Source: Chloroflexota bacterium (GTDB lineage Bacteria; Chloroflexota; Dormibacteria; CF-121). From it: a stretch of DNA of 7,456 nt. The DNA is taken from NCBI GenBank assembly GCA_005881235.1, contig VBEQ01000132.1, positions 1 through 7,456 of the forward strand, read 5' to 3'. The stretch's first letter is position 1. Each line of letters starts with the position of its first letter. The notes under the pieces are model-generated. The model was given only the letters and a program-made list of their open reading frames with translations, was not told the origin of the DNA and did no database searches. The position numbers and the translations under genes are program-made. This document shows, piece by piece, positions 1 to 6,159 of the stretch.

Positions 1-1
1 C

Positions 2-1294
2 AAGAGCCCCGAGATCGAGGCGCTCTGGAGCGAGGTCCTCGGCAAGGAGATCCGGCCGGTCTCGCGATTGACCCGGATCATGTACCGCGGCAAGTTCTTC
101 GACTATCCGATCCGGGCCTCGAATGCCTTTTTGAACCTGGGGCCGGTCGAGACGGCGCGCTGCCTGATCAGCTACGCGCAGGCTCGGATGCGTCCGGTGG
201 TGGACCCGCAGTCGTTCGAGGATTGGGTGTCGAACCAGTTTGGCCGGCGGCTGTTCGAGATTTTTTTCAAGACCTATACCGAGAAGGTCTGGGGGATCCC
301 GACCAGCGAGCTCTCCGCGGACTGGGCGGGGCAGCGGATCCGCGGCCTCAACCTGGTCGAGGTGATTCGCAATGCCGTCCTGCCCCCGTCATGGCGCGGC
401 GGCGAGCACGCGATCGTCAAGACCCTGGTCGACGCATTCCGTTATCCGCGATTGGGTGCCGGCCAGATGTGGGAGTCGGTGGCGGCGCGGCTGAAGGCGA
501 GCGGGCACCCGGTGCGACTCGGAGAAGAGGTGGTGGCCGTGCGCCACGTCGGTGGCCGCGTGTTGTCGGCGGTGGTGCGGGATGGGACGGGTGGGACGCT
601 GGATGTGTTGGGAACCGAGTTCATCAGCACCATGCCGATCCGCGAGCTGATCGCGAAGTTACAGCCGGCCGCGCCCTCGATCGTCCGCGCCGCGGCCGAC
701 GCGCTCGGCTATCGCGACTTCATCACGGTCAACGTGGTGGTCGACCGGGCCGACGTGTTTCCGGACCAGTGGATCTACGTGCACGATCCGGGCGTCAAGG
801 TGGGGCGGATCGCGAATTTCAAGAATTTCAGCGCGGCGATGGTCGATGACAGCGGCCTGACCGGGTTGGGCATGGAGTATTTCTGCTTCGAGCAGGACGG
901 CATGTGGCGCTGGTCCGATGCCGAGTTACTGGACATGGGCCGGCGCGAGCTGGTCGCGCTGGGCATCTGCCGGGCGGACGAGGTGAAGGCCGGCATGGTC
1001 TACCGGCAGCCGAAGGCCTATCCGGTGTACGACGGGGCGTATCTGGAGCATGTGGCCGTCGTCCGCGAATGGCTGCAGCGAGCCCTGCCGAATCTGTGGC
1101 TGGTCGGGCGCAACGGCATGCATCACTACAACAACCAGGACCACTCGATGATGACGGGCATCCTGGTGGCGCGGAATATCGCGACCGGGGCGCACTACGA
1201 TCCGTGGCTGGTCAACACCGACGCCGAGTATCAGGAAGAGGAGCGGGCCGGGGAGTCCGCCGGCCGGCAGGTTCCCGAGCGGATCGCCAGCTAG
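2..1294 (+). CDS. NAD(P)/FAD-dependent oxidoreductase, UDP-galactopyranose mutase-like (5' partial)
   Basis: The frame is open from base 2 to the TAG at 1292-1294, giving 430 codons with no start inside the window. The TTG at 68 is internal, because the upstream codons read sensibly as family sequence (SPEIEALWSEVLGKEIRP). The protein resembles flavoproteins of the amine-oxidase / protoporphyrinogen oxidase / UDP-galactopyranose mutase group. Visible hallmarks are the segment GKFFDYPIR, the YTEKVWGIP block near 280-300, and a C-terminal flavin-binding-like block at 1098-1160 (LVGRNGMHHYNNQDHS, then MMTGILVARNI). The N-terminal Rossmann GxGxxG motif is absent, presumably lying left of the window; relatives are usually about 500 residues or more. 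Such proteins are common in surface-polysaccharide regions, which fits the glycosyltransferases further right. True mutase activity is not shown, and a lipid or carotenoid-type oxidoreductase is possible. The family call is fairly secure, the substrate unknown. Confidence 0.85.
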   Translation, partial: KSPEIEALWSEVLGKEIRPVSRLTRIMYRGKFFDYPIRASNAFLNLGPVETARCLISYAQARMRPVVDPQSFEDWVSNQFGRRLFEIFFKTYTEKVWGIPTSELSADWAGQRIRGLNLVEVIRNAVLPPSWRGGEHAIVKTLVDAFRYPRLGAGQMWESVAARLKASGHPVRLGEEVVAVRHVGGRVLSAVVRDGTGGTLDVLGTEFISTMPIRELIAKLQPAAPSIVRAAADALGYRDFITVNVVVDRADVFPDQWIYVHDPGVKVGRIANFKNFSAAMVDDSGLTGLGMEYFCFEQDGMWRWSDAELLDMGRRELVALGICRADEVKAGMVYRQPKAYPVYDGAYLEHVAVVREWLQRALPNLWLVGRNGMHHYNNQDHSMMTGILVARNIATGAHYDPWLVNTDAEYQEEERAGESAGRQVPERIAS

Positions 1295-1314
1295 CGGCGA
1301 AGCGTTGACGTTCG

Positions 1315-1770
1315 TCAGAGGCCAGGCTTGAAGATCATGTCCCAGACAGCCACCACAAGCAGCCCGAGCACCACGACGTAGCCGACGAGCCAACGGTTGA
1401 GCAGGGCCGCGCCTTCGCTGGCCAGTCTGTTATCGGTGGTGGCGCGAGCGAGCCCAATGCCGACGCGGCTGAGGTAGATGGCCCCCACGAGGAAGGCGAG
1501 GATGAAAAGTCCCAACGCCAGTCTGACCCAGAGCTGGGAGAAACTCCACGCGGAGCTCGCCAACACCTGCCAGACGCCGGTCACCAGAAGGACAACCACC
1601 GCTGGCATCAGGATGCGCAACCCCACGAAGGGGACCGTCCGGGCAAACTCAGCAACCGCTTCCGGGCGCGAGCTGGAGCGCACGCGCAAACCGGCAACCA
1701 TCAGCGTCAGGCCGCCGCCAAGCCACACCATCGCCGACAGGACGTGGACGAATAGCAACCAGGCAACCAT
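1315..1770 (-). CDS. small four-helix integral membrane protein, DUF2269/CopD-like
   Basis: This encodes a 151-residue, very hydrophobic protein. Likely membrane segments lie at residues 3-27, 53-72, 83-103 and 126-145. The first helix carries HVLSAMVWLGGG, a pattern typical of DUF2269 and CopD-like small membrane proteins, in which a helix-embedded histidine is conserved. I chose the ATG at 1770 over an in-frame ATG at 1827 because AGGAGG (1786-1781 on this strand) sits 10 nt before it and the first helix then begins at once. The longer start would add 19 unlikely residues and lies upstream of the proposed promoter. The gene is divergent from a MarR-type regulator and converges on the flavoprotein gene with a 20-bp gap. 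Its function is unknown; the gene may be controlled by the adjacent regulator. Family assignment is from pattern recognition only. Confidence 0.8.
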   Translation of the reverse strand: MVAWLLFVHVLSAMVWLGGGLTLMVAGLRVRSSSRPEAVAEFARTVPFVGLRILMPAVVVLLVTGVWQVLASSAWSFSQLWVRLALGLFILAFLVGAIYLSRVGIGLARATTDNRLASEGAALLNRWLVGYVVVLGLLVVAVWDMIFKPGL

Positions 1771-1780
1771 GTCAATCGCA

Positions 1781-1786
1781 CCTCCT
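1781..1786 (-). promoter_or_regulatory. Shine-Dalgarno site deciding the start at 1770
   Basis: A perfect AGGAGG on the minus strand, continuing as AGGAGGTG, lies 10 nt (8 nt from the extended form) before the ATG at 1770. It selects that ATG over the in-frame upstream ATG at 1827. Confidence 0.8.
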
Positions 1787-1797
1787 ACACGATTCCC

Positions 1798-1827
1798 ACC
1801 ATACCAAAGATGCTTGGATGGCTTCAA
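1798..1827 (-). promoter_or_regulatory. candidate sigma70-like promoter for the small membrane protein
   Basis: On the minus strand TTGAAG (1827-1822) is followed after 18 nt by TATGGT (1803-1798). A TG one base before the -10 gives an extended -10 form. Transcription would begin around 1790, leaving a short leader that still contains the AGGAGG at 1786-1781. The region also lies just upstream of the divergent MarR gene, so the regulator could bind here. This is seen by eye only and is not tested. Confidence 0.45.
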
Positions 1828-1890
1828 CTATCGGATCGAATCAATGATCGGCTATTGCCAACGAGGTTGATCGTCCCCTACGATCCGGAC

Positions 1891-2334
1891 ATGGCTGGCA
1901 AGGAGCGGGCCGCCCGGGAGGCCTGGAGGGCGATCTTCGACTTCATCGTGGCAACCTCGGCAGAGCGGAATGCGGCGCTCGGCCGAGCTGGCCTCACGCC
2001 CAACGACGCGCGCACGTTGGCGACCATCGCGCCGACGGCGAAGGGGCGGAGCATGCGATCGCTGGCTGACGAGTGGCGGTGCGATGCGTCGACCGTGACC
2101 TGGATGGTCGATCGGCTCGAGACGCGCGGTCTGGCGGAGCGTCGCCCTCATCCTTCGGACCGGCGCTCGCGGCTGGTGGCCCTGACGCCGGCGGGTGACA
2201 AGCTGTGGTCCCAAATCGAGAGGGCTGTCTACCGGCCACCCAGGGGGTTGCTGGAGCTGAGCGCGCGAGACCTTAGGTCCCTGCGGGATGCGGTGATCAA
2301 CCTGCCCAGGGGGCCGCGGCGCGAAGCGCGGTAG
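1891..2334 (+). CDS. MarR family winged-helix transcriptional regulator
   Basis: The 147-residue product has the normal MarR length. The DNA-binding part is clear: the helix-turn-helix spans about residues 54-81 (SMRSLADEWRCDASTVTWMV, then DRLETRGL). It is followed by the wing at 84-102, with the family pattern RRPHPSDRRSRLVALTPAG. Helices at both ends would form the dimer. The start is uncertain. ATG 1891 gives the usual length but has no good Shine-Dalgarno; ATG 1810 is in frame and would add 27 residues that do not look like the family, and a TTG at 1867 is also possible. MarR proteins usually repress their own gene and a divergent neighbour, releasing DNA on binding small phenolic or toxic compounds. 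The divergent membrane protein gene is the obvious candidate target. The ligand cannot be inferred. Confidence 0.9.
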   Translation: MAGKERAAREAWRAIFDFIVATSAERNAALGRAGLTPNDARTLATIAPTAKGRSMRSLADEWRCDASTVTWMVDRLETRGLAERRPHPSDRRSRLVALTPAGDKLWSQIERAVYRPPRGLLELSARDLRSLRDAVINLPRGPRREAR

Positions 2335-2371
2335 AGCCGAAAGGCCGGACAGTGCTGAACCGTTAGCGAGT

Positions 2372-2399
2372 TAGACAGGTGGACGTTGGCGGATATACT
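2372..2399 (+). promoter_or_regulatory. sigma70-like promoter of tRNA-Asn
   Basis: TAGACA (2372-2377, five of six matches to TTGACA) is followed after 16 nt by TATACT (2394-2399, five of six matches to TATAAT). The tRNA begins 17 nt after the -10 box, which leaves a short 5' leader of the kind removed by RNase P. The 81 bp between the MarR gene and the tRNA otherwise hold nothing I recognise. Confidence 0.7.
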
Positions 2400-2415
2400 G
2401 GACGGCGCCTGGCGT

Positions 2416-2490
2416 TCCGGAGTAGCTCAACGGTAGAGCAGCGCGCTGTTAACGCGACGGTTCCCGGTTCGAATCCGGGCTCCGGAGCCA
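2416..2490 (+). tRNA. tRNA-Asn (anticodon GTT)
   Basis: A full cloverleaf can be drawn. The acceptor stem TCCGGAG (2416-2422) pairs with CTCCGGA (2480-2486). The D stem GCTC/GAGC (2425-2428, 2436-2439) closes a 7-nt loop. The anticodon stem is GCGCG/CGCGA (2441-2445, 2453-2457) around CTGTTAA, with the GTT anticodon at 2448-2450. The T stem CCCGG/CCGGG (2463-2467, 2475-2479) surrounds TTCGAAT. The discriminator is G2487 and CCA is encoded at 2488-2490. The outermost anticodon-stem pair is G2441-A2457, a mismatch; all other stem pairs are Watson-Crick. The 3' half is overlapped on the opposite strand by the end of the GT87-like gene. No terminator is visible after it. Confidence 0.96.
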
Positions 2491-3627
2491 ACCTTCCAGA
2501 TCACGACCCCGCCTCAGTTTGATCGCGAACACCAGCAGGGCGAGGAGCCAGGCGAATTCGAGCACGAGGAAGGGGCCGTGCATGAACAGGGCGTTGGCAA
2601 AGAAGAACGGCACGTAACCCACCACCATCAACGCCTTCAGCCAGCCCGGTGGATTGAGGCGAAGAATCAGCCATGCGGCGATAAGCAGGGCTGAGAGGTC
2701 GGTCACGCTCAGGTAGGGGGAAGCGAGGACCGACCCGGAAAGCCCCGCCGCGATCGGCAGCTCGGGTCCTTCGCGCGCCGCGAGCCGGCCAATCACCATC
2801 GCGATGCCGGCGGCCGCAAGGCTCACCGCCGCGGCGAAGAGGCCAGGTCCGATCACCGAACCCACGCTATTGAATCGAATCCCGGGAAGATGCTGGGCGA
2901 TCGCGATGGCGTGCAGCCAATCCTGCAGGCCGTGCTGGCCAAGGGCGAGAACCGCGAGGCCCGCGAGCCCAATGGAGATCGCGGCCCAACCCGTGAAGAG
3001 TCGGATCCGCCCGGCGAAGAGGAGCACAAACGGCACCAGGAAGCTTGACTGCGGCTTGACCGCGATCAGCGCGAGCGCGAGCGCGGCCAGCAGAGGCCGG
3101 TTGCGCCCCAACAGCCAGTAGCAGGCGCTCACCCCCGCCAGGACCAGCATGGTGGGCTGTCCCAACGCCAGGCCAAGCACCACCGGGTAAAGCGCGAGGC
3201 CGGCGACCAGGAGAAGGAGCCGCCGGCCAATAGAGCCGGGGGCCAGGAGGCGCCAGCAGAGGAGGTAGCAGCCAAAAAGAAAACCATCCCAGATGGTCAG
3301 CGCCAGCGCATAGGGAAGCAGGCTCAGCGGCACGAGCAGCCAGGCGAGCACGGGAGAGTGTTGATAGGGAAACCAGTTGCCGGTCGCGGCATAGAGCGCC
3401 GGCATCGAAACGGCTGTGTTGTACATCTCGGCCCAGCCGTGGATGAGGCCGGTACGAGCCGCGAAGTAGAAGTCGGAGAAGTCGAGTTGCCAGGGCGTTT
3501 GGATGACGAAGCTGAGGTACTGGATGACGTCGTAGCCGAAAAGCACCAGGACGACCGCCACGGCGGCCGCCTGGGCACGCTTCGAACTATGAAGCCGTGC
3601 GCTCAGCGATCGCAATGAGGGAGACAC
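2449..3627 (-). CDS. GT87-like (DUF2029) polytopic membrane glycosyltransferase
   Basis: This encodes a 392-residue multi-spanning protein with roughly ten hydrophobic segments between residues 20 and 370. Features typical of the GT87/DUF2029 group of polyprenol-phosphate-sugar-dependent transferases are visible. LDFSDFYFAA at 48-57 puts acidic residues D49 and D52 in the first outer loop, followed by ALGQPTM (154-160) and AVKPQ (189-193). Such enzymes move a sugar from a lipid-phosphate donor to an acceptor on the outer face of the inner membrane; known members are mannosyltransferases, but the sugar here is unknown. The GTG start at 3627 overlaps the upstream methyltransferase gene by 41 nt and lacks a Shine-Dalgarno, so translation may be coupled. 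GTG 3561, with AGGCGG 5 nt before it, is a serious alternative giving 370 residues. Oddly, the last 13 residues (W380-R392) and the stop are encoded by the antisense strand of tRNA-Asn. Confidence 0.85.
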   Translation of the reverse strand: MSPSLRSLSARLHSSKRAQAAAVAVVLVLFGYDVIQYLSFVIQTPWQLDFSDFYFAARTGLIHGWAEMYNTAVSMPALYAATGNWFPYQHSPVLAWLLVPLSLLPYALALTIWDGFLFGCYLLCWRLLAPGSIGRRLLLLVAGLALYPVVLGLALGQPTMLVLAGVSACYWLLGRNRPLLAALALALIAVKPQSSFLVPFVLLFAGRIRLFTGWAAISIGLAGLAVLALGQHGLQDWLHAIAIAQHLPGIRFNSVGSVIGPGLFAAAVSLAAAGIAMVIGRLAAREGPELPIAAGLSGSVLASPYLSVTDLSALLIAAWLILRLNPPGWLKALMVVGYVPFFFANALFMHGPFLVLEFAWLLALLVFAIKLRRGRDLEGWLRSPDSNREPSR

Positions 3628-4351
3628 CTATCGGGAGGTCGAGTACCCGCAGCGCCGCCGCTTCGGCACCGAAGGTCGCCGCCAGCAGGTCGTTTAACGG
3701 TCCGGGCTTCGTCATGGAGAAGTCGGAACTCAGGCCGGCTGGGTCGGGCGTTGGTTTCCCATCTGCGAGTCGACCGGCGAGGCGGCGCGCAACCCGAACC
3801 GCCGCAATGCCCGGAAAGAGAATGCTATTGAAGGCTGTCAGCCGCCGCGGGAAAAGACCGGCCGCAGTGATCGCCTGCCTCAGGGAGCGGCCAGTGTAGC
3901 GTCGCCGATGATGGCTGATCTCGTCCTGACGGCCCCACATCCAGCCGTAAGCGGGCACCGTCACGGCGATCAGGCCCGCGGGCGAGACAACGCGGGCCAT
4001 TTCGCGGAGCGCCCTGACGTCATCGTCGAGATGCTCGAGCACGTCGAAGGCTGTGACCAGATCGAAACTGCCACCCGCAAACGGGATCGCCTCGGCTGTG
4101 CCGTAGGCGAAGCTCATGCCGGGCCGCCGCGCGACGCTCGCGGCGCAGCGCACGTCGATGTCGCAGGCCGTCACATGGCCGAACTCCTGCAGGGCCTGGG
4201 CCACCGCGCCTCCCCCAGAGCCGACGTCGATGATGCGGGCCGGCGGCCGCAGGTAGGGGCGCAGCAGGGTGGTGATGATCTTTCGGCGTCCGCGGAACCA
4301 CCAGTGGGTGTCTTCGATGCGGACGTACTCGTCGTAGAGGCTACTCTCCAC
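3587..4351 (-). CDS. class I SAM-dependent methyltransferase
   Basis: The 254-residue product has the Rossmann methyltransferase fold. Motif I is IIDVGSGGG (40-48), the acidic end of beta-2 is CDID (63-66), and the motif following beta-4 is FDVLEHLDDD (102-111). SHHRRRY (146-152) is characteristic of a family found with polysaccharide and glycolipid genes. The N-terminal EDTHWWFRGRR (13-23) is also common in that family. The GTG start at 4351 is supported by GAGG 6 nt upstream. It overlaps the end of the preceding GT2 gene by 11 nt, while its 3' end overlaps the GT87-like gene, indicating one transcript. It probably methylates a sugar or lipid-linked intermediate, but the acceptor cannot be read from sequence. 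A related gene lies at 6160-6870. Confidence 0.9.
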   Translation of the reverse strand: MESSLYDEYVRIEDTHWWFRGRRKIITTLLRPYLRPPARIIDVGSGGGAVAQALQEFGHVTACDIDVRCAASVARRPGMSFAYGTAEAIPFAGGSFDLVTAFDVLEHLDDDVRALREMARVVSPAGLIAVTVPAYGWMWGRQDEISHHRRRYTGRSLRQAITAAGLFPRRLTAFNSILFPGIAAVRVARRLAGRLADGKPTPDPAGLSSDFSMTKPGPLNDLLAATFGAEAAALRVLDLPIGVSLIAIAERTAS

Positions 4352-5237
4352 CGTGCGCCTCGCGAGGTTCGAGGGGCACGTCCTGATTCGCCGCCACGCT
4401 CAGCGTGGGGGTCTGTTGACGCACGATATCCTGGCCGGCCAAACGTCGCGGACAGACAGGATCGATCCGTTCGCGTCGACCGACCAGCACCGGGAGATAC
4501 ATGCGAAGCCACATCTGCACGACCACAAGCAGGGTGCGAGGGATGTGACTCGCTCGGACGCTGCTCTCGCCCGCCCGTCGCGGGTAGTGCTTGACGCCCT
4601 TCTGCAGGATGCGGAAGTTCCACTTCCTGACCTTGGCGACCATTTCCGTGTCGATGAAAAAATCGCGCGTCTCGAGGTCGATCGCTTCTAAGACCTCGCG
4701 GCGAAACAATTTGAATGAGCAGTCGACGTCGCGGACCCGCGCCCGAAACACGGCGCTCACCAGGCGGTTGTAGACCCACGACAGGAGACAGCGCAGCACC
4801 GGGTCGTAGCGGTAGACGCGAAAGCCGATGGCCACGTCGGTGCGCTCCATCACGGGAAGGAAATAGCGGAGCTCGCTCAGGTCGAACTGCCGGTCGCTAT
4901 CCGTGTAGAAGATGAGATCCCCGCGAGCGGCGCGGAAGCCGGCTCGCAGGGCGGCGCCATAGCCCTGATTTTGCGCAAAACTGATCAGCTGGACCCGAGG
5001 CTGGCGCGTGCTGATGCGGGCAACCCGTTGGGCGGTGGTGTCCCGGCTGCCGTCGTCGACCACGATGACCTCCCACGCCGGCGCCGCCGCGGCAGCGACC
5101 TCGCACGCCTCCTCGATGGCGCCCTCGATGTTCAGCTCCTCGTTGTAGGCGGGTAGGACGATGGAAAGCGATGACTGCGTGACCCAGGGCCAGGGGCCGG
5201 GAATGACCGTCTCGTCGTTGGGGCGTGCAAGGTTCAC
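4341..5237 (-). CDS. GT2 family glycosyltransferase, polyprenyl-phosphate sugar synthase-like
   Basis: From the GTG at 5237 the product has 298 residues and a GT-A fold. It shows LSIVLPAYNEE (24-34), VVDDGS (59-64) for nucleotide-sugar binding, and the metal-binding TDSDRQFD (112-119). DVDCSFKLFRR (170-180) and the IDTEMVAK segment (195-202) follow. This resembles dolichol- or undecaprenyl-phosphate sugar synthases, which move a sugar from a nucleotide to a lipid phosphate at the cytoplasmic face. There are no clear transmembrane helices after the catalytic domain; the last 40 residues are polar and without recognised motifs. An in-frame ATG at 5366 would add 43 residues encoded by the palindromic repeat and its flanks, abutting the divergent gene, so I reject it. 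The 5237 start has only a weak ribosome site, and its exact position is uncertain. First gene of the minus-strand set. Confidence 0.88.
   Translation of the reverse strand: MNLARPNDETVIPGPWPWVTQSSLSIVLPAYNEELNIEGAIEEACEVAAAAAPAWEVIVVDDGSRDTTAQRVARISTRQPRVQLISFAQNQGYGAALRAGFRAARGDLIFYTDSDRQFDLSELRYFLPVMERTDVAIGFRVYRYDPVLRCLLSWVYNRLVSAVFRARVRDVDCSFKLFRREVLEAIDLETRDFFIDTEMVAKVRKWNFRILQKGVKHYPRRAGESSVRASHIPRTLLVVVQMWLRMYLPVLVGRRERIDPVCPRRLAGQDIVRQQTPTLSVAANQDVPLEPREAHGGE
4358..4361 (-). promoter_or_regulatory. ribosome binding site of the first methyltransferase
   Basis: GAGG on the minus strand lies 6 nt before the GTG at 4351, inside the last codons of the GT2 gene. It supports that start and the 11-nt gene overlap. 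Confidence 0.55.
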
Positions 5238-5296
5238 GGTGCCCAGAGGACAACGGCAGGGGATGGCCAAACCTGTGAAGGCGGACGCTCGATTCT

Positions 5297-5320
5297 CCCT
5301 CCCCCGCTTGCGGGGGAGGG
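5297..5320. repeat. GC-rich perfect palindrome, dispersed intergenic repeat type
   Basis: CCCTCCCCCGC (5297-5307), a 2-nt TT spacer and GCGGGGGAGGG (5310-5320) form a perfect 11-bp inverted repeat, followed by the flank TCAGGGTGGGGGC. I recognise this sequence type as a dispersed palindromic element between genes of many high-GC Proteobacteria; when misread as protein it gives strings like LPRKRGRE or PPPQAGEGE. It lies in the 130 bp between two divergent GT2 genes. Only one copy is in the window, and its role here is unknown. A terminator is unlikely, since both genes point away from it. Within 5238-5367 I found no convincing promoter. Confidence 0.8.
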
Positions 5321-5367
5321 TCAGGGTGGGGGCTGCAAATTTGGCGCGAATTGCCAGTTGAAGCATT

Positions 5368-6156
5368 GTGGACGCGAATCTCGCGGTGATCGTGCCCGCC
5401 TACAACGAGGCGCCCACCCTGGGGCAGGTGCTCCGTCGGGTCTTGCGACAACCGTGTGTCCAGCAGCTGGTCGTGGTCGACGACGGCTCCGGCGACGGGA
5501 CCTTCCAGGTGGCGCAGGGCTTCCTCGGCGATCGACGGGTCAGTGTCTACCGACACCCCGCGAACCGCGGCAAGGGGGCGGCGATCCGCACCGCGGTCGA
5601 CGCCGTGACCGCGCCGCTGGTCATCATCCAGGATGCGGACCTCGAGTACGACCCGCTCGAGTACCAGATCATGATCAATCCGCTTTTGCAGGGGCGTGCG
5701 GATGTCGTCTATGGCGTGCGCGGCTTTGCCGGCCAGAGTGCCTACTCCTACTGGTTCGTGCTGGGCAACCGCGTCCTCACCACCGCCACTAACGTGCTCT
5801 TCAATTGCTACATCCAGGACATGGAGACCGGATTCAAGGCGATGCGCACAGAACTGATGCGCCGGCTGAGTCTGCACGGTGACCGGTTCGACATCGAGCC
5901 CGAGATCACGGCTCGCATTCTCCGCCTCGGCTATCGCATTCACGAAGTTCCGATCACGTACTACGCCCGCAGCCGCGAAGAGGGCAAGAAGCTCACCTGG
6001 GTCGACGGAGCGCGAGCCTTTGGGACCCTGCTCCAGTTGCGGCTGGCCTCGAAGCACCGGCTCTTCGGCGTCGAGGATCCCTACCACGGCCTCCGGCTCA
6101 AAGAGCTTTCCCTGAGGCCCCGCTTGCCAGAGCTGCCGGAAGAGCGCGCCGCCTGA
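5368..6156 (+). CDS. GT2 family glycosyltransferase, DPM1-like
   Basis: The 262-residue product is a soluble or peripheral GT-A enzyme. It has LAVIVPAYNE (5-14), VVVDDGSGDGT (35-45), RGKGAAIRTA (67-76), the metal-binding QDADLEYDP (88-96), and the acceptor-side motifs DMETGFKAMR (151-160) and FDIEPEITARI (174-184). IHEVPITYYARS followed by GKKLTW (191-211) is typical of polyprenyl-phosphate mannose or glucose synthases, and no membrane helices follow. It likely loads a sugar onto a polyprenyl phosphate at the cytoplasmic membrane. The GTG start at 5368 has no clear ribosome site, yet the conserved domain starts within five residues, so a later start is unlikely. It diverges from the GT2 gene at 4341-5237, which shares the fold but differs in sequence, and converges on a methyltransferase 3 bp away. 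Confidence 0.92.
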   Translation: MDANLAVIVPAYNEAPTLGQVLRRVLRQPCVQQLVVVDDGSGDGTFQVAQGFLGDRRVSVYRHPANRGKGAAIRTAVDAVTAPLVIIQDADLEYDPLEYQIMINPLLQGRADVVYGVRGFAGQSAYSYWFVLGNRVLTTATNVLFNCYIQDMETGFKAMRTELMRRLSLHGDRFDIEPEITARILRLGYRIHEVPITYYARSREEGKKLTWVDGARAFGTLLQLRLASKHRLFGVEDPYHGLRLKELSLRPRLPELPEERAA

Positions 6157-6159
6157 CGC

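Noticed and set aside
926..1393. Long antisense open frame opposite the flavoprotein gene
   Set aside because: Its composition is that of a high-GC shadow frame (runs of Arg, Pro, His), with no recognised domain; it conflicts with two well-supported genes.
1810..1890. Longer MarR start at ATG 1810
   Set aside because: The added 27 residues do not resemble the family, and the ATG lies within the candidate divergent promoter region and lacks a ribosome site.
2316..2333. Hairpin at the end of the MarR gene (CCGCG...CGCGG) as a terminator
   Set aside because: The stem is short, overlaps codons and stop, and no T-rich tract follows.
4394..4408. Perfect 7-bp inverted repeat CCACGCT-C-AGCGTGG near the end of the GT2 gene
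   Set aside because: It lies inside coding sequence with no T-run, and a short GC-rich palindrome is expected by chance here.
5238..5366. N-terminal extension of the minus-strand GT2 gene from ATG 5366
   Set aside because: The extra 43 residues come from the palindromic repeat and its flanks, show no GT2 motif, and would remove all room for the divergent promoters.
4897..6087. 396-codon antisense open frame across both GT2 genes
   Set aside because: It runs opposite or out of frame with two genes carrying full glycosyltransferase motifs and contains the repeat-derived PPPQAGEGE string; a shadow frame.
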